From positions 1 to 24,002 of IMG/VR virus record IMGVR_UViG_3300049440_000047: DNA of 24,002 nucleotides. The stretch is one strand, 5' to 3'. The translations under genes were made by a program, and so were the position numbers. Under the pieces are notes generated by a model. The model was not told the DNA's origin, did not search any database, and was given only the letters and a program-made list of their open reading frames with translations. How positions within the stretch are numbered: position 1 is the stretch's first letter; each line of letters opens with the position of its first letter. This document shows positions 1-6,765 of the stretch, piece after piece. The stretch comes from a virus.

Positions 1-1338
1 CGGCGCAGCCGCTGGGCGGTGATTAGAAACACGTATCGTCAGCTGAACGACACGACGATCCGCACCGTGCACCAGTGGTTCCCTTATCCAATGATGGGGC
101 AGTGGCGGGCCACTGAACATGAATATGTACTAAACAAACTCATTGCCGACGGTGACAAGAAGTGCGCAGAGATCGAGCTGCTGTTCCGCGCGCTCGATCG
201 GCCTGACCATGTGCGGAACTTGCTGTCGTTGGACTTGACAGGCGCCTGGGTGAACGAGGCGCGCGAAGTTCCCTGGACCATCATCGATGCCCTGCAGGGC
301 CGCGTCGATCGCTACCCGGCCAAGCGCGACGGCGGCGGTGCCACCTGGGCCGGCATCATCCTCGACACCAATCCACCCGATGCCGACTCGGCGTGGTACC
401 GCTTCTTCGAGAAGATGGATCACAGCGAGGCGGTGGAGGCGCTCGCCGCGTTCATGCCCGGAATGACCGTCGCCAAATATTGCCGCATCTTCAAACAGCC
501 CTCCGGCCTGTCCGCCAGCGCCGAGAACGCCAAAAACCAGTCCCCAGGTTATTGGCAGCGGCTGGCCATCGGAAAAACTGATGAATGGGTGAAGGTATAT
601 TGCCGCGGTGAATATGGGTTCGTGACCGAGGGTAGGCCGGTTTTCCCCGAGTATCACGACAACGTCCACTGCCCTGGTGGCGCCGACGAGAAGCGCGCAC
701 CCCGCACCGACTCGCGGCTGCCGGTGCACCGTGGGTGGGATTTTGGCCTGACGCCGAGCTGTATCTTCAGCCAGCTGGCGGCCACCGGTCAGTGGAAAAT
801 CGTGGATGAGTTGTGCGCCGATACGATGGGGGTCGACCGGTTCTCCGATCAGGTGCTCAGCCATTCCAGCCAGCACTTCCCGGACACGGAGTTCATCGAT
901 GTCGGTGACCCGGCAGGCACCAGCCGCTCGGAGACCGACGAGAAGACGTGCTTCGATATCCTGCATAATAAGGGGATCATGATCGAGCCGGGTCTGCAAT
1001 CACCGCAGATACGGCAAGAGTGCATCCGCAAGCAGCTCCGGCAGTTCGACGACGATGGGCGCCCGGCGTTCAACCTGCATCCCCGCTGCGGCCGGCTGCG
1101 GCGGGCGCTGCAGGGGGGATACCACTATCGCCGGATACAGATCGCCGGCACCGAGCGCTGGGCCGACAAGCCGGAAAAAAACTTGCACTCCCACCCAGCC
1201 GACGCGCTCCAGTACACCGCCACGCGGCTGTTCGGCCCGTCGATGCAGTGGCGCGGAGACCAAATCGACAACGACATGATCGAGCTGAACTCGCGGCTCG
1301 TGCAGGACCGCACCCGTTCCAAGACGACAGGATACTGA
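1..1338 (+). CDS. terL: Terminase large subunit, 3' part (5' end outside window)
   Basis: Motor and nuclease of the DNA packaging machine; it cuts concatemeric DNA and pumps it through the portal. The frame is open from base 1. Codons before the first in-window GTG (position 19) continue the typical motif (RSRWAVIRNTYRQL), so the true start lies upstream and the Walker A region is missing from view. Numbering from base 1, LTGAWVNEAREVP belongs to the ATPase part. The RNase H-like nuclease half shows WDFG (D247), DVGDPAG (D300, D303) and HPADALQY (D401), the usual spaced acidic residues. The visible 445 residues fit a family of roughly 500 to 600. It is followed after one base by a small ORF. 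Identification is by recognised motifs; family membership is very likely, the exact subfamily is not determined. Confidence 0.93.
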   Translation, partial: RRSRWAVIRNTYRQLNDTTIRTVHQWFPYPMMGQWRATEHEYVLNKLIADGDKKCAEIELLFRALDRPDHVRNLLSLDLTGAWVNEAREVPWTIIDALQGRVDRYPAKRDGGGATWAGIILDTNPPDADSAWYRFFEKMDHSEAVEALAAFMPGMTVAKYCRIFKQPSGLSASAENAKNQSPGYWQRLAIGKTDEWVKVYCRGEYGFVTEGRPVFPEYHDNVHCPGGADEKRAPRTDSRLPVHRGWDFGLTPSCIFSQLAATGQWKIVDELCADTMGVDRFSDQVLSHSSQHFPDTEFIDVGDPAGTSRSETDEKTCFDILHNKGIMIEPGLQSPQIRQECIRKQLRQFDDDGRPAFNLHPRCGRLRRALQGGYHYRRIQIAGTERWADKPEKNLHSHPADALQYTATRLFGPSMQWRGDQIDNDMIELNSRLVQDRTRSKTTGY

Positions 1339-1339
1339 G

Positions 1340-1528
1340 ATGCACAGAGAGCTGGCCGACGAGATCGTTCTCATCGCGGCGCCGATCTTCGCGGCGTTGT
1401 TGGGGCAGCTCGTAGCCAACACGCCGCACGGCCAGACGGTTCCAGCAGAGACGATGGGGGAGCTGCGCCGTCAAGCGATCACCCAGGCGCTGGCGCTGCG
1501 GCGGGATGTGCTGTCCACTGAGGTGTGA
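1340..1528 (+). CDS. Small hypothetical protein (62 aa)
   Basis: Not recognised. The ATG lies one base after the terminase stop, which suggests translational coupling; there is no strong separate Shine-Dalgarno. The protein is mostly helical in appearance, with a hydrophobic N-terminal half (LADEIVLIAAPIFAALLGQL) that could be a membrane or helical-bundle segment, then a polar half with Gln and Arg. Its last codons run into the first unit of the 18-bp repeat array (core starts at 1523). Small ORFs between terminase and portal are common in phages and usually have no assigned role. It could also be a chance frame, but its position and good codon bias favour a real gene. Confidence 0.5.
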   Translation: MHRELADEIVLIAAPIFAALLGQLVANTPHGQTVPAETMGELRRQAITQALALRRDVLSTEV

Positions 1529-1811
1529 GCCGAACTTGAGGAGAGTGCCGGTAACCGGGAGCGAGCCGAAGTTCAGGAGAGTGCCGTAGAGCAGGAGCGC
1601 GGCCGCCACGAGCGAGAGTGCCGAGTCCCAGGAGCGAGCCAGATGCGGTGAGAGTGCCGATTACGGCGAGCGAGCCGTTATACGGGAGTGTACCGTCGAC
1701 TGTGAGCGAGCCGACCATGAAGAGAGTGCCGAGCCACAGGAGCGAGCCGTCCCCCCAGAGAGTGCCGAGCAACAGGAGCGAGCCGACCCGGCTGAGAGTA
1801 TCGAGGTCGCC
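1523..1811 (+). repeat. Tandem array, 18-bp period, alternating conserved 10-nt cores and variable 8-nt segments
   Basis: Sixteen consecutive units fill most of the gap between terminase and portal genes. Odd units carry core A (GAGCGAGCCG, exact at 1559, 1668, 1704, 1740, 1776); even units carry core B (GAGAGTGCCG, exact at 1541, 1577, 1614, 1650, 1722, 1758). Each core is followed by eight bases that look unrelated between units. Units at the ends are degenerate (GTGTGAGCCG at 1523, GAGAGTATCG at 1794). Unit 5 (1595-1613) is 19 nt long. Read as protein the + strand gives SEPxxx/RVPxxx hexapeptides, but a TAG at 1587 and the 19-nt unit break that frame; the - strand gives GSLxxx/GTLxxx, also shifted at unit 5. 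I see a non-coding or decayed coding array; function unknown. Confidence 0.85.
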
Positions 1812-1817
1812 GAGCGG

Positions 1818-1872
1818 TGGGGCCGAGTGTAGCTGGTTACCCAGCACCAGCCTGGGTATATGCTCGGCCCCA
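1818..1872 (+). promoter_or_regulatory. Two-part stem-loop over the start of the small Cys protein gene
   Basis: A perfect 10-bp inverted repeat, TGGGGCCGAG (1818-1827) with CTCGGCCCCA (1863-1872), encloses a perfect 7-bp one, TACCCAG (1838-1844) with CTGGGTA (1852-1858), loop CACCAGC. In RNA this would form one extended hairpin with an asymmetric internal loop. It directly follows the repeat array. The two possible start codons of the next gene lie at its 3' side: the ATG at 1860 falls between the two 3' arms, and the ATG at 1872 begins at the last base of the outer arm. It could therefore limit translation. There is no T-run after it, so a simple intrinsic terminator is unlikely. The pairing is seen; the function is inference. 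Confidence 0.45.
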
Positions 1873-2126
1873 TGTCTTCCACCCTCATAGTCCCGCGCGA
1901 CGTGGTTGCCCGCATGCTCGATCAGGCATGCGCCACATGCCGCTACTCGTGGAAAGATCCCGCCGGGGATCTAAACTGCCGCCGCAACCCGCCGACGGCG
2001 TTCCTCATCCCGATGCCATCGAAGCTGGGAACAAGCATGGAACTCCGGCCGTTCTCCACATTCCCGGTGGTGCGGCCAGATTACTGGTGCGGTGGCTGGA
2101 CCGAACGAGGAACGACCACCGGTTGA
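1860..2126 (+). CDS. Small four-cysteine protein, possible zinc-binding
   Basis: Numbering from 1860, the protein has CxxC at 24 and 27 (ACATCRYSW), C40 (NCRRNPP) and C77 (PDYWCGGW), an arrangement that could bind one zinc ion. Similar small proteins with a CxxC near the N-terminus and a WCG-type motif near the C-terminus occur in many phages; none that I know has an assigned function. The ATG at 1872 (MSSTLIVPRD) is a plausible alternative start and may be nearer to the family norm. Neither start has a good Shine-Dalgarno, and both are inside or beside the 1818-1872 stem-loop. The gene ends 33 bases before the portal start. Existence is fairly likely, function unknown. Confidence 0.62.
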   Translation: MLGPMSSTLIVPRDVVARMLDQACATCRYSWKDPAGDLNCRRNPPTAFLIPMPSKLGTSMELRPFSTFPVVRPDYWCGGWTERGTTTG

Positions 2127-2159
2127 CTTTGAGCCGCTCGCGCGCCTCTACATATAGCC

Positions 2160-4715
2160 ATGAGCGCCGCTTTGAGCGCGATCCCGACAGGGGGACCGCC
2201 ACCCGATCAGGACCAGGACCAGCAACAGCCGCCTGACACGATGCAGGGGCCGCCGCCGGATGAGCCCGAGGCGCCACTGAAGTCTGCTGACATCCTGCCT
2301 CTCCGCCCACCAGCTCCCGACCAGTCCCTCGCCGATCCGAAGACCGACCAAGCCGATCGCCGGCCGCTGCTGCAACAGAAGCATGTGCGCCGGTTCGCTA
2401 GGTGGATCGTGCGGAAGAACATCGCCGACGAGGTCGAGGAGGGCAAACGCCAGCGCCTCGCCGATCAGGCCAAGCGCGAATACGAACTCGATGAGGACAC
2501 CCGCGCCGACTGGAAGCAGCGCTACGCCGACTGGATGGCCTTTGCGCTCCAGGTGGTCGAACCCAAGACGTACCCGTGGCCGAACGCCTCCAACGTCTGC
2601 TTCCCGCTCATCACCGTCGCTGCGCTGCAATTCAACGCCCGGGCCTATCCGGCGATCGTGCAGGGCCGCAACGTGGTCAAGGGGACCGTGATCGGCGATG
2701 ATCGCGGCGTGCCGCTGCTGGCGCCGCCGCAACAGCCCGGCATGGCCCCCGGCGGGCCGGCTGGTCCCGGCGGTCCTGGCGGTCCAGGTCAAACGGCTAT
2801 GCCCGGGCCGCCCGGGGGAGCAGCTCCTGGCGGCATGCCAGGGCCTCCACAGGGGGCGCCGCCAGGGGCACCTCCGATGCCACCACAGCCCGGCCATGGC
2901 GGGCCACAGCAGGCCCCAGGCGGTCAAGCGATCGGTCCTGGCGGCAAGGCACTGTGGATCGTGCCGCCGGGCTCCAAGCAGACGCGCGCCGACCGCATCG
3001 GCCGCCACATGTCCTGGCAGCTGCTCACCGAGATGCCGGAGTGGGAGGAGCAGACCGACCGGCTGCTGATCACCGTGGCGATCGCCGGCACGATGTTCCG
3101 CAAGAACTACTTCGACCCGAAGCAGCGGCGGAACGTCAGCGAGATCGTCTCCGCGCTCCGACTCTGCGTGAACTACAAGGCCAAGAGCTTCGATGCTTCA
3201 CCGCGCAAGACGGAGCTGATCGACTTCTACCCGTGGGAGATCGAGAGCAACGTCCGCTCCGGCCTGTGGCTCGACTACGGCGACGAGGGCTATGGCCGCA
3301 ACGCCGATACCTCCGAGGACGAGCAGGCGCCGGTCACCTTCTGCGAGCAGCACCGCCGCTACGACCTCGACGACGACGGCTACGATGAGCCGATCATCCT
3401 CACCTTCGCCAAGGACAGCGGCAAGCTCGCTAGGATCACGGTGGGCTTCGACCAGGACTGCATCGATGCGACCGAAGAGGGCGAGGTCGCCGAGATCCGC
3501 CAGATCGACTACTACACCAAGTACGGCTTCATCCCGAACCCCGACGGCGGGTCATACGACCTGGGCTTCGGCAGCCTGATGTATCCGCTGAACGCCGCGG
3601 TCAACACCACCATCAACCAGATGTTCGATGCCGGTCACCTGCAGATCGCAGGCGGCGGCTTCATCGGCGGCGGTGTGTCGATCAATGCCGGCTCGGTGCG
3701 GTTCATGACCGGCGAATACAAGGTCGTCACCACGCAGGGCCGCACGCTGCGGGAAAACTTAGTACCGCTGGAGATGCCGGGGCCGAACCCGGTGTTGTTC
3801 CAGTTGCTGCAGTTCTTGGTCGAGGCGGCCAAAGATGTAGGCAGCATCAGGGAAGTTCTGCAGGGTCAGCTGCCCGGCGCGAATGTTCCCGGCATCCTCG
3901 GTCTCGCTGTGATCCAGCAGGGATTGAAGGTGTTCAATGCCATATTCAAACGTATACACAGATCCCTGCGGCAGGACTTCGACAAGCTATTTAGGCTCAA
4001 TCGCCTCTATCTTCCCGATGAAGCAGGATTTCGTATCGGATCAGAATACTTTCAGATACAGAGATCAGACTACATGCGGGGTTCTGGCGCGGAGCCCGTC
4101 AGCGATCCGGACATGGTCACCGACACCCAGCAGATGGCGCAGGCTAATTTCCTGCTGCAGTTCGCTTCTGACCCGTTCTTCGACGGGCGCGAGATCCGCC
4201 TGAGGGCGATGCAGGCTGCGGCTATCCAGCAGGTCGACAAGCTGATCGCCGCCCAGGCGCCGCCCAATGCTGAGCTGGTGCAGGCCGCGGCGGCATTGCA
4301 GCTGCAGAAGGAAGAAGTTGACATAGCGCAACAGATGGCCCAGCTCCGCAATAAAGAGCTGGACATCAGGCAGATGCGCGAGCAGGCCGACCTGATGATC
4401 AAGCGGGGCCGCGACAAGGCCGGCGAGATCAAGGATCTGACTGCGGCTATCCTCAATCTGGCCAATGCCCGCAAAGCTGACGCGGAAGTCGACCAAGGCT
4501 GGGTCGAGCACCAGCTCACCGCGCTCAAGCATCAGGTGGAACTCCTCAATGCTACAACTGACACCGGAACTGATGGCGAAGGCGGTGGCTCCTCCAGTGG
4601 AAATAGCGGAGGCCCGCCGCCCGGCCTTGCTGGATCTGTCGCCGCAGGACTTCAATCAATGGCGCCACAATCCGGTAACGGTGCAGGTTCTCCTGTACCT
4701 GGAGGACTACCGTGA
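2160..4715 (+). CDS. Portal protein (head-tail connector)
   Basis: Forms the dodecameric ring through which DNA enters and leaves the capsid and onto which neck proteins dock. The 851-residue length, position between terminase and scaffold, an N-terminal helical part with the motif WPNASNVCFPL, a central region with MYPLNAAVNTTINQMFDAG, and a long helical C-terminus rich in Gln and charged residues (about 690-795) fit portals of short-tailed phages. Two features are odd: a Pro/Gln-rich N-terminus, and a Gly/Pro-rich collagen-like segment at about residues 190-264 inside the conserved body. The C-terminal tail is Gly/Ser/Pro-rich and overlaps the next gene in another frame. An upstream in-frame stop at 2130, with no ATG/GTG/TTG codon between, supports the ATG at 2160, although no clear Shine-Dalgarno precedes it. 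Confidence 0.85.
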   Translation: MSAALSAIPTGGPPPDQDQDQQQPPDTMQGPPPDEPEAPLKSADILPLRPPAPDQSLADPKTDQADRRPLLQQKHVRRFARWIVRKNIADEVEEGKRQRLADQAKREYELDEDTRADWKQRYADWMAFALQVVEPKTYPWPNASNVCFPLITVAALQFNARAYPAIVQGRNVVKGTVIGDDRGVPLLAPPQQPGMAPGGPAGPGGPGGPGQTAMPGPPGGAAPGGMPGPPQGAPPGAPPMPPQPGHGGPQQAPGGQAIGPGGKALWIVPPGSKQTRADRIGRHMSWQLLTEMPEWEEQTDRLLITVAIAGTMFRKNYFDPKQRRNVSEIVSALRLCVNYKAKSFDASPRKTELIDFYPWEIESNVRSGLWLDYGDEGYGRNADTSEDEQAPVTFCEQHRRYDLDDDGYDEPIILTFAKDSGKLARITVGFDQDCIDATEEGEVAEIRQIDYYTKYGFIPNPDGGSYDLGFGSLMYPLNAAVNTTINQMFDAGHLQIAGGGFIGGGVSINAGSVRFMTGEYKVVTTQGRTLRENLVPLEMPGPNPVLFQLLQFLVEAAKDVGSIREVLQGQLPGANVPGILGLAVIQQGLKVFNAIFKRIHRSLRQDFDKLFRLNRLYLPDEAGFRIGSEYFQIQRSDYMRGSGAEPVSDPDMVTDTQQMAQANFLLQFASDPFFDGREIRLRAMQAAAIQQVDKLIAAQAPPNAELVQAAAALQLQKEEVDIAQQMAQLRNKELDIRQMREQADLMIKRGRDKAGEIKDLTAAILNLANARKADAEVDQGWVEHQLTALKHQVELLNATTDTGTDGEGGGSSSGNSGGPPPGLAGSVAAGLQSMAPQSGNGAGSPVPGGLP

Positions 4716-4890
4716 CGCCCTGCTGCGCGAGGCGCTGCGGACGTTCCTGGTGGGCGAGATGGACAAGCTCATGATGGAGGAATGGCGGGGTCGCTGTCTC
4801 ATGTGCTCCGAATTGGTGGCGTTGCAGCTGGGACATATCCTCAGCTGGTACTTCGGGGATGTGCCGCAACCGAAGCCGGAGCGCGTCTGA
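4549..4890 (+). CDS. Conserved helical hypothetical protein overlapping portal end
   Basis: A 113-residue protein, not recognised by function. I chose the ATG at 4549 (MLQLTPELMAKA) because AGGTGGA lies about nine bases upstream; the frame is open further back to an ATG at 4465, but that part reads as portal shadow. The sequence is helix-rich, with SPQDFNQWRHNPVTVQ, then a long amphipathic stretch (YLEDYRDALLREALRTFLVG) and a C-terminal part with two Cys (CLMCSEL). The first 167 bases overlap the low-complexity tail of the portal gene in a different frame. The stop shares its A with the next start (TGATG). Position next to the portal suggests a head assembly role, but this is only inference from context. 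Confidence 0.68.
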   Translation: MLQLTPELMAKAVAPPVEIAEARRPALLDLSPQDFNQWRHNPVTVQVLLYLEDYRDALLREALRTFLVGEMDKLMMEEWRGRCLMCSELVALQLGHILSWYFGDVPQPKPERV

Positions 4891-5303
4891 TGCCAAGAGC
4901 CTACGTCAAGCACGGTTTCACCGGAATGCCGGAATATGTGGCGTGGAAGCACATGAAGGCGCGCTGCCACAACTCAAACCATCCCGAGTTCCATAACTAT
5001 GGCGGTCGGGGGATCTTCGTCTGTCAGGAGTGGCGCGAGGACTTCGAGGCGTTCTATGCCCACCTCGGGCCACGCCCGTCGCCGAAGCATTCGCTCGACC
5101 GGTATCCCGACAACAACGGGTCATACGAACCCGACAACGTACGATGGGCGACTACCGCCCAACAGCAGGCCAATGCCCGTGACAGGGGGCCAGCGCTCAG
5201 CTTGGCCCTGCAACGAGCCCATCGTGAGCATCCTGGGTTCAATGGGGCGGCCGAGCGTATGAGACGCTTCAATCGCGAGCGCAGAGAGGCTACCCGTGCT
5301 TGA
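4890..5303 (+). CDS. HNH-like phage protein (putative nuclease or DNA-binding)
   Basis: The 137-residue protein has the pattern shared by many small phage proteins annotated as HNH-type: WKHMKARCHN (19-28), NYGGRGIFVCQEW (36-48), LDRYPDNNGSYEPDNVRWA (69-87) and a following QQQAN. The YGGRGI...W and D-R-x(3)-NNG-x-Y-x(3)-N-x-RWA combination is the recognisable signature. The usual first His of the HNH motif is replaced by Asp here (LDR), so catalysis is not certain and DNA binding alone is possible. The C-terminal third is basic. Its start overlaps the previous stop (TGATG), and its last codons overlap the GTG of the GroES gene. Such genes are often mobile; here the tight overlaps at both ends suggest long residence. 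Confidence 0.7.
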   Translation: MPRAYVKHGFTGMPEYVAWKHMKARCHNSNHPEFHNYGGRGIFVCQEWREDFEAFYAHLGPRPSPKHSLDRYPDNNGSYEPDNVRWATTAQQQANARDRGPALSLALQRAHREHPGFNGAAERMRRFNRERREATRA

Positions 5304-5694
5304 AGGCCGCGTCCTGCGAACCGGTGACCAGCGCGAGTTCGTACTGGCCGAATGGGATGGCATCAACCACAGCGGCATCACCCCACTCGATGACAAGGTG
5401 TTGGTGCTGATGGATCAGCACGCCGAGACCACGTCGGGCGGCATTATCGTTCCCGACACCAGCCGCTCACAGCAGACCATGGCATCCGAGACCGGTGTGG
5501 TGATCGCGCTCGGCGCGGCGGCTTTCGAGTTCACCGACGATGGCAATCGGCGCTGGAGCACGGCCAAGCCGGAGCCGGGCGATCGCGTGGTGGTGGAGCG
5601 CTACGCCGGCCGCGTGGTGCAGGGCGAGGACAGCGTGGAGTACCGGCTGGTCAGTCAGCGCTCGATCGGCGCGCTCTACAGCAGGCAGGAATGA
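5296..5694 (+). CDS. groES: GroES-type co-chaperonin
   Basis: A phage-coded co-chaperonin that would cap a GroEL ring and help fold virion proteins, most likely the major capsid protein, as T4 gp31 does. The core begins at PLDDKVLV (30-37). The mobile loop that contacts GroEL is visible as TSGGIIVP (46-53), with the hydrophobic IIV tripeptide, followed by GVVIALG (67-73) and the strand GDRVVVERYAG (95-105). At 132 residues it is longer than bacterial GroES (about 97), because of an N-terminal extension of about 28 residues and an insert before KPEPGDR. The start is GTG with AGAGAGG six bases upstream; an in-frame start nearer the core is not obvious. It overlaps the preceding gene by eight bases. 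No GroEL gene is seen. Confidence 0.9.
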   Translation: MLEGRVLRTGDQREFVLAEWDGINHSGITPLDDKVLVLMDQHAETTSGGIIVPDTSRSQQTMASETGVVIALGAAAFEFTDDGNRRWSTAKPEPGDRVVVERYAGRVVQGEDSVEYRLVSQRSIGALYSRQE

Positions 5695-5698
5695 AAGA

Positions 5699-5729
5699 GG
5701 CCGGTGTCCCACCCCTGGTAACACCGGCC
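5699..5729 (+). terminator. Perfect 9-bp hairpin after groES (possible attenuator)
   Basis: GGCCGGTGT (5699-5707) pairs perfectly with ACACCGGCC (5721-5729) around a 13-base loop, beginning four bases after the groES stop. It is GC-rich enough to stall polymerase or protect an mRNA end, but no T-run follows, so it is not a classical intrinsic terminator. It lies at the boundary between the chaperonin and scaffold genes, where a change in expression level would make sense. Pairing is seen in the sequence; the role as partial terminator or processing/stability element is inference. Confidence 0.4.
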
Positions 5730-5754
5730 GCTCAAGACACGCCCTAACCCAAAA

Positions 5755-5773
5755 CCCTAAGCGCTTGCTCAGT
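5755..5773 (+). promoter_or_regulatory. Motif shared by the scaffold and decoration gene leaders, copy 1
   Basis: CCCTAAGCGCTTGCTCAGT lies 33 bases before the scaffold start, and a similar sequence with small gaps is at 7620-7641 in the leader of the decoration protein gene. Shared blocks are CCCT, AA, CGCTTGC and AGT. These are the two longest gaps between genes in the capsid region. No sigma-70-like -10 element sits at the right distance, so a host vegetative promoter is not supported. It could be a phage-specific promoter, an operator or an RNA element; it could also be chance. Confidence 0.25.
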
Positions 5774-5805
5774 CAAGTTAACAGAACGGTTGAGCGAGGC
5801 AAGCT

Positions 5806-6765
5806 ATGTCAGAAACGGCTGAGCAGTCAGCCGAGCCGCTGGATCAGGAACACGACGATCCGGGGCAGGCTGCGATCGAGCAACGCGCCAGGAATATGGG
5901 GTGGAGGCCACGCGAGGAATTCCGTGGTGACGCGGAGCGCTGGCTCCCGGCAGAGGAGTTCGTAGAGCGCGGCGAGCGGCTGCTGCCGCTGCTGCAGGAG
6001 CGCAACCGGGCAGCCGATCGGCAGATCACCGACCTGCGCAATCAGGTGTCGCAGCAGGGCGAGACCCTGAACCAAATGCTGGCGAGCACCCGCAAGGCGG
6101 AGCAGGTCGGCTACCGCCGGGCGATGCAGGAGCTGCACCAGCAGCGTTCCCGCGCCGTCGAGGCGGGCGATACGGCGGCTTTCCAAGCCGTGGAGCAGGC
6201 CATGCGCGAGCTGGGGCCACCACCGCCGGAGCCGCCGCCACCGCCTCAGGACCGCGGCCAGGGCCAGCCACAGGCCAACGCTGATCCGGTGATCCAGGCG
6301 TGGGTGCGCAACAACAACTGGTTCACCACCGACCCGGTCGCCAACGTGGCGATGATCGCGGCGATGCAGCAGGCGGAGCGCGCCAGCCCCCACGGCAGCG
6401 TCGAGGACCATCTGGTCGAGGCCGAGGCGCACATCCGTCGGCGATTCCCCGAGCACTTCCCGCGAGCGCGCACCACCAACGGCAGCGGCAATGGCACGGA
6501 GCGGACCGTGCGCCAGCCATTGCATGTCCAGGAGGAGGCTGAGGAAGAGGAGGAGCCCGTGGCCCAGCCAGTGCGCCGCCAAGCGGCGGCAGTCGCACGA
6601 TCGTCGGAGGGAGCACCGGCCCGGCGCCCTGGCCCACGCAGCTTCGAGGCCATGCCGGCCGATGTCAGGGCTCAGTACGACCGTCAAAAGCGGATGCTGG
6701 AGGGCAAGGGCGAGCCGCTCACGAGAGAGGAATTCGCCAGCTATTATTGGGAAGGCGAACCATAA
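5806..6765 (+). CDS. Capsid scaffolding protein
   Basis: Internal scaffold that guides capsid protein into a procapsid and is then lost. The 319-residue protein is highly charged and helical, lies just upstream of the capsid genes, and has the recognisable N-terminal block ARNMGWRPREEFRGD followed by RWLPAEEFVERGE, common in phage scaffolds. A coiled-coil-like stretch follows (about 62-115), then a Pro-rich linker (about 136-150), a small conserved block with WVRNNNWF, an acidic run (EEAEEEEEP) and a basic C-terminal part. The ATG has GAGG about nine bases upstream. The stop overlaps the next start (TAATG). No protease gene is seen nearby, so the scaffold may leave intact, as in P22; that is inference. 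Confidence 0.82.
   Translation: MSETAEQSAEPLDQEHDDPGQAAIEQRARNMGWRPREEFRGDAERWLPAEEFVERGERLLPLLQERNRAADRQITDLRNQVSQQGETLNQMLASTRKAEQVGYRRAMQELHQQRSRAVEAGDTAAFQAVEQAMRELGPPPPEPPPPPQDRGQGQPQANADPVIQAWVRNNNWFTTDPVANVAMIAAMQQAERASPHGSVEDHLVEAEAHIRRRFPEHFPRARTTNGSGNGTERTVRQPLHVQEEAEEEEEPVAQPVRRQAAAVARSSEGAPARRPGPRSFEAMPADVRAQYDRQKRMLEGKGEPLTREEFASYYWEGEP

Noticed and set aside
130-999. Long minus-strand open frame of 289 codons opposite terminase
   Set aside because: It mirrors a well-recognised terminase; GC-rich third positions keep the opposite frame open.
1523-1811. The repeat array as a CRISPR array
   Set aside because: Cores are 10 bases and segments 8 bases, far below CRISPR repeat and spacer sizes, and two cores alternate. 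No cas genes are present.
1618-1890. A plus-strand gene of SEP/RVP hexapeptide repeats
   Set aside because: It starts at a GTG inside the array, lacks a ribosome site, overlaps the start of the Cys protein, and the same repeat pattern is interrupted upstream by a stop and frame change.
2148-3008. Minus-strand open frame opposite the portal N-terminal half
   Set aside because: Pro/Arg/His-rich shadow of the portal with no recognisable motif or ribosome site.
5699-5729. A strong intrinsic terminator after groES
   Set aside because: The hairpin is perfect but no T-run follows, so it is kept only as a possible attenuator.
5760-5805. Host-type sigma-70 promoter before the scaffold gene
   Set aside because: TTGCTC could be a weak -35, but no -10-like sequence occurs 16-18 bases downstream.
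5827-6687. Minus-strand open frame opposite the scaffold gene
   Set aside because: Composition is that of a shadow frame, and the plus strand has a recognised scaffold.
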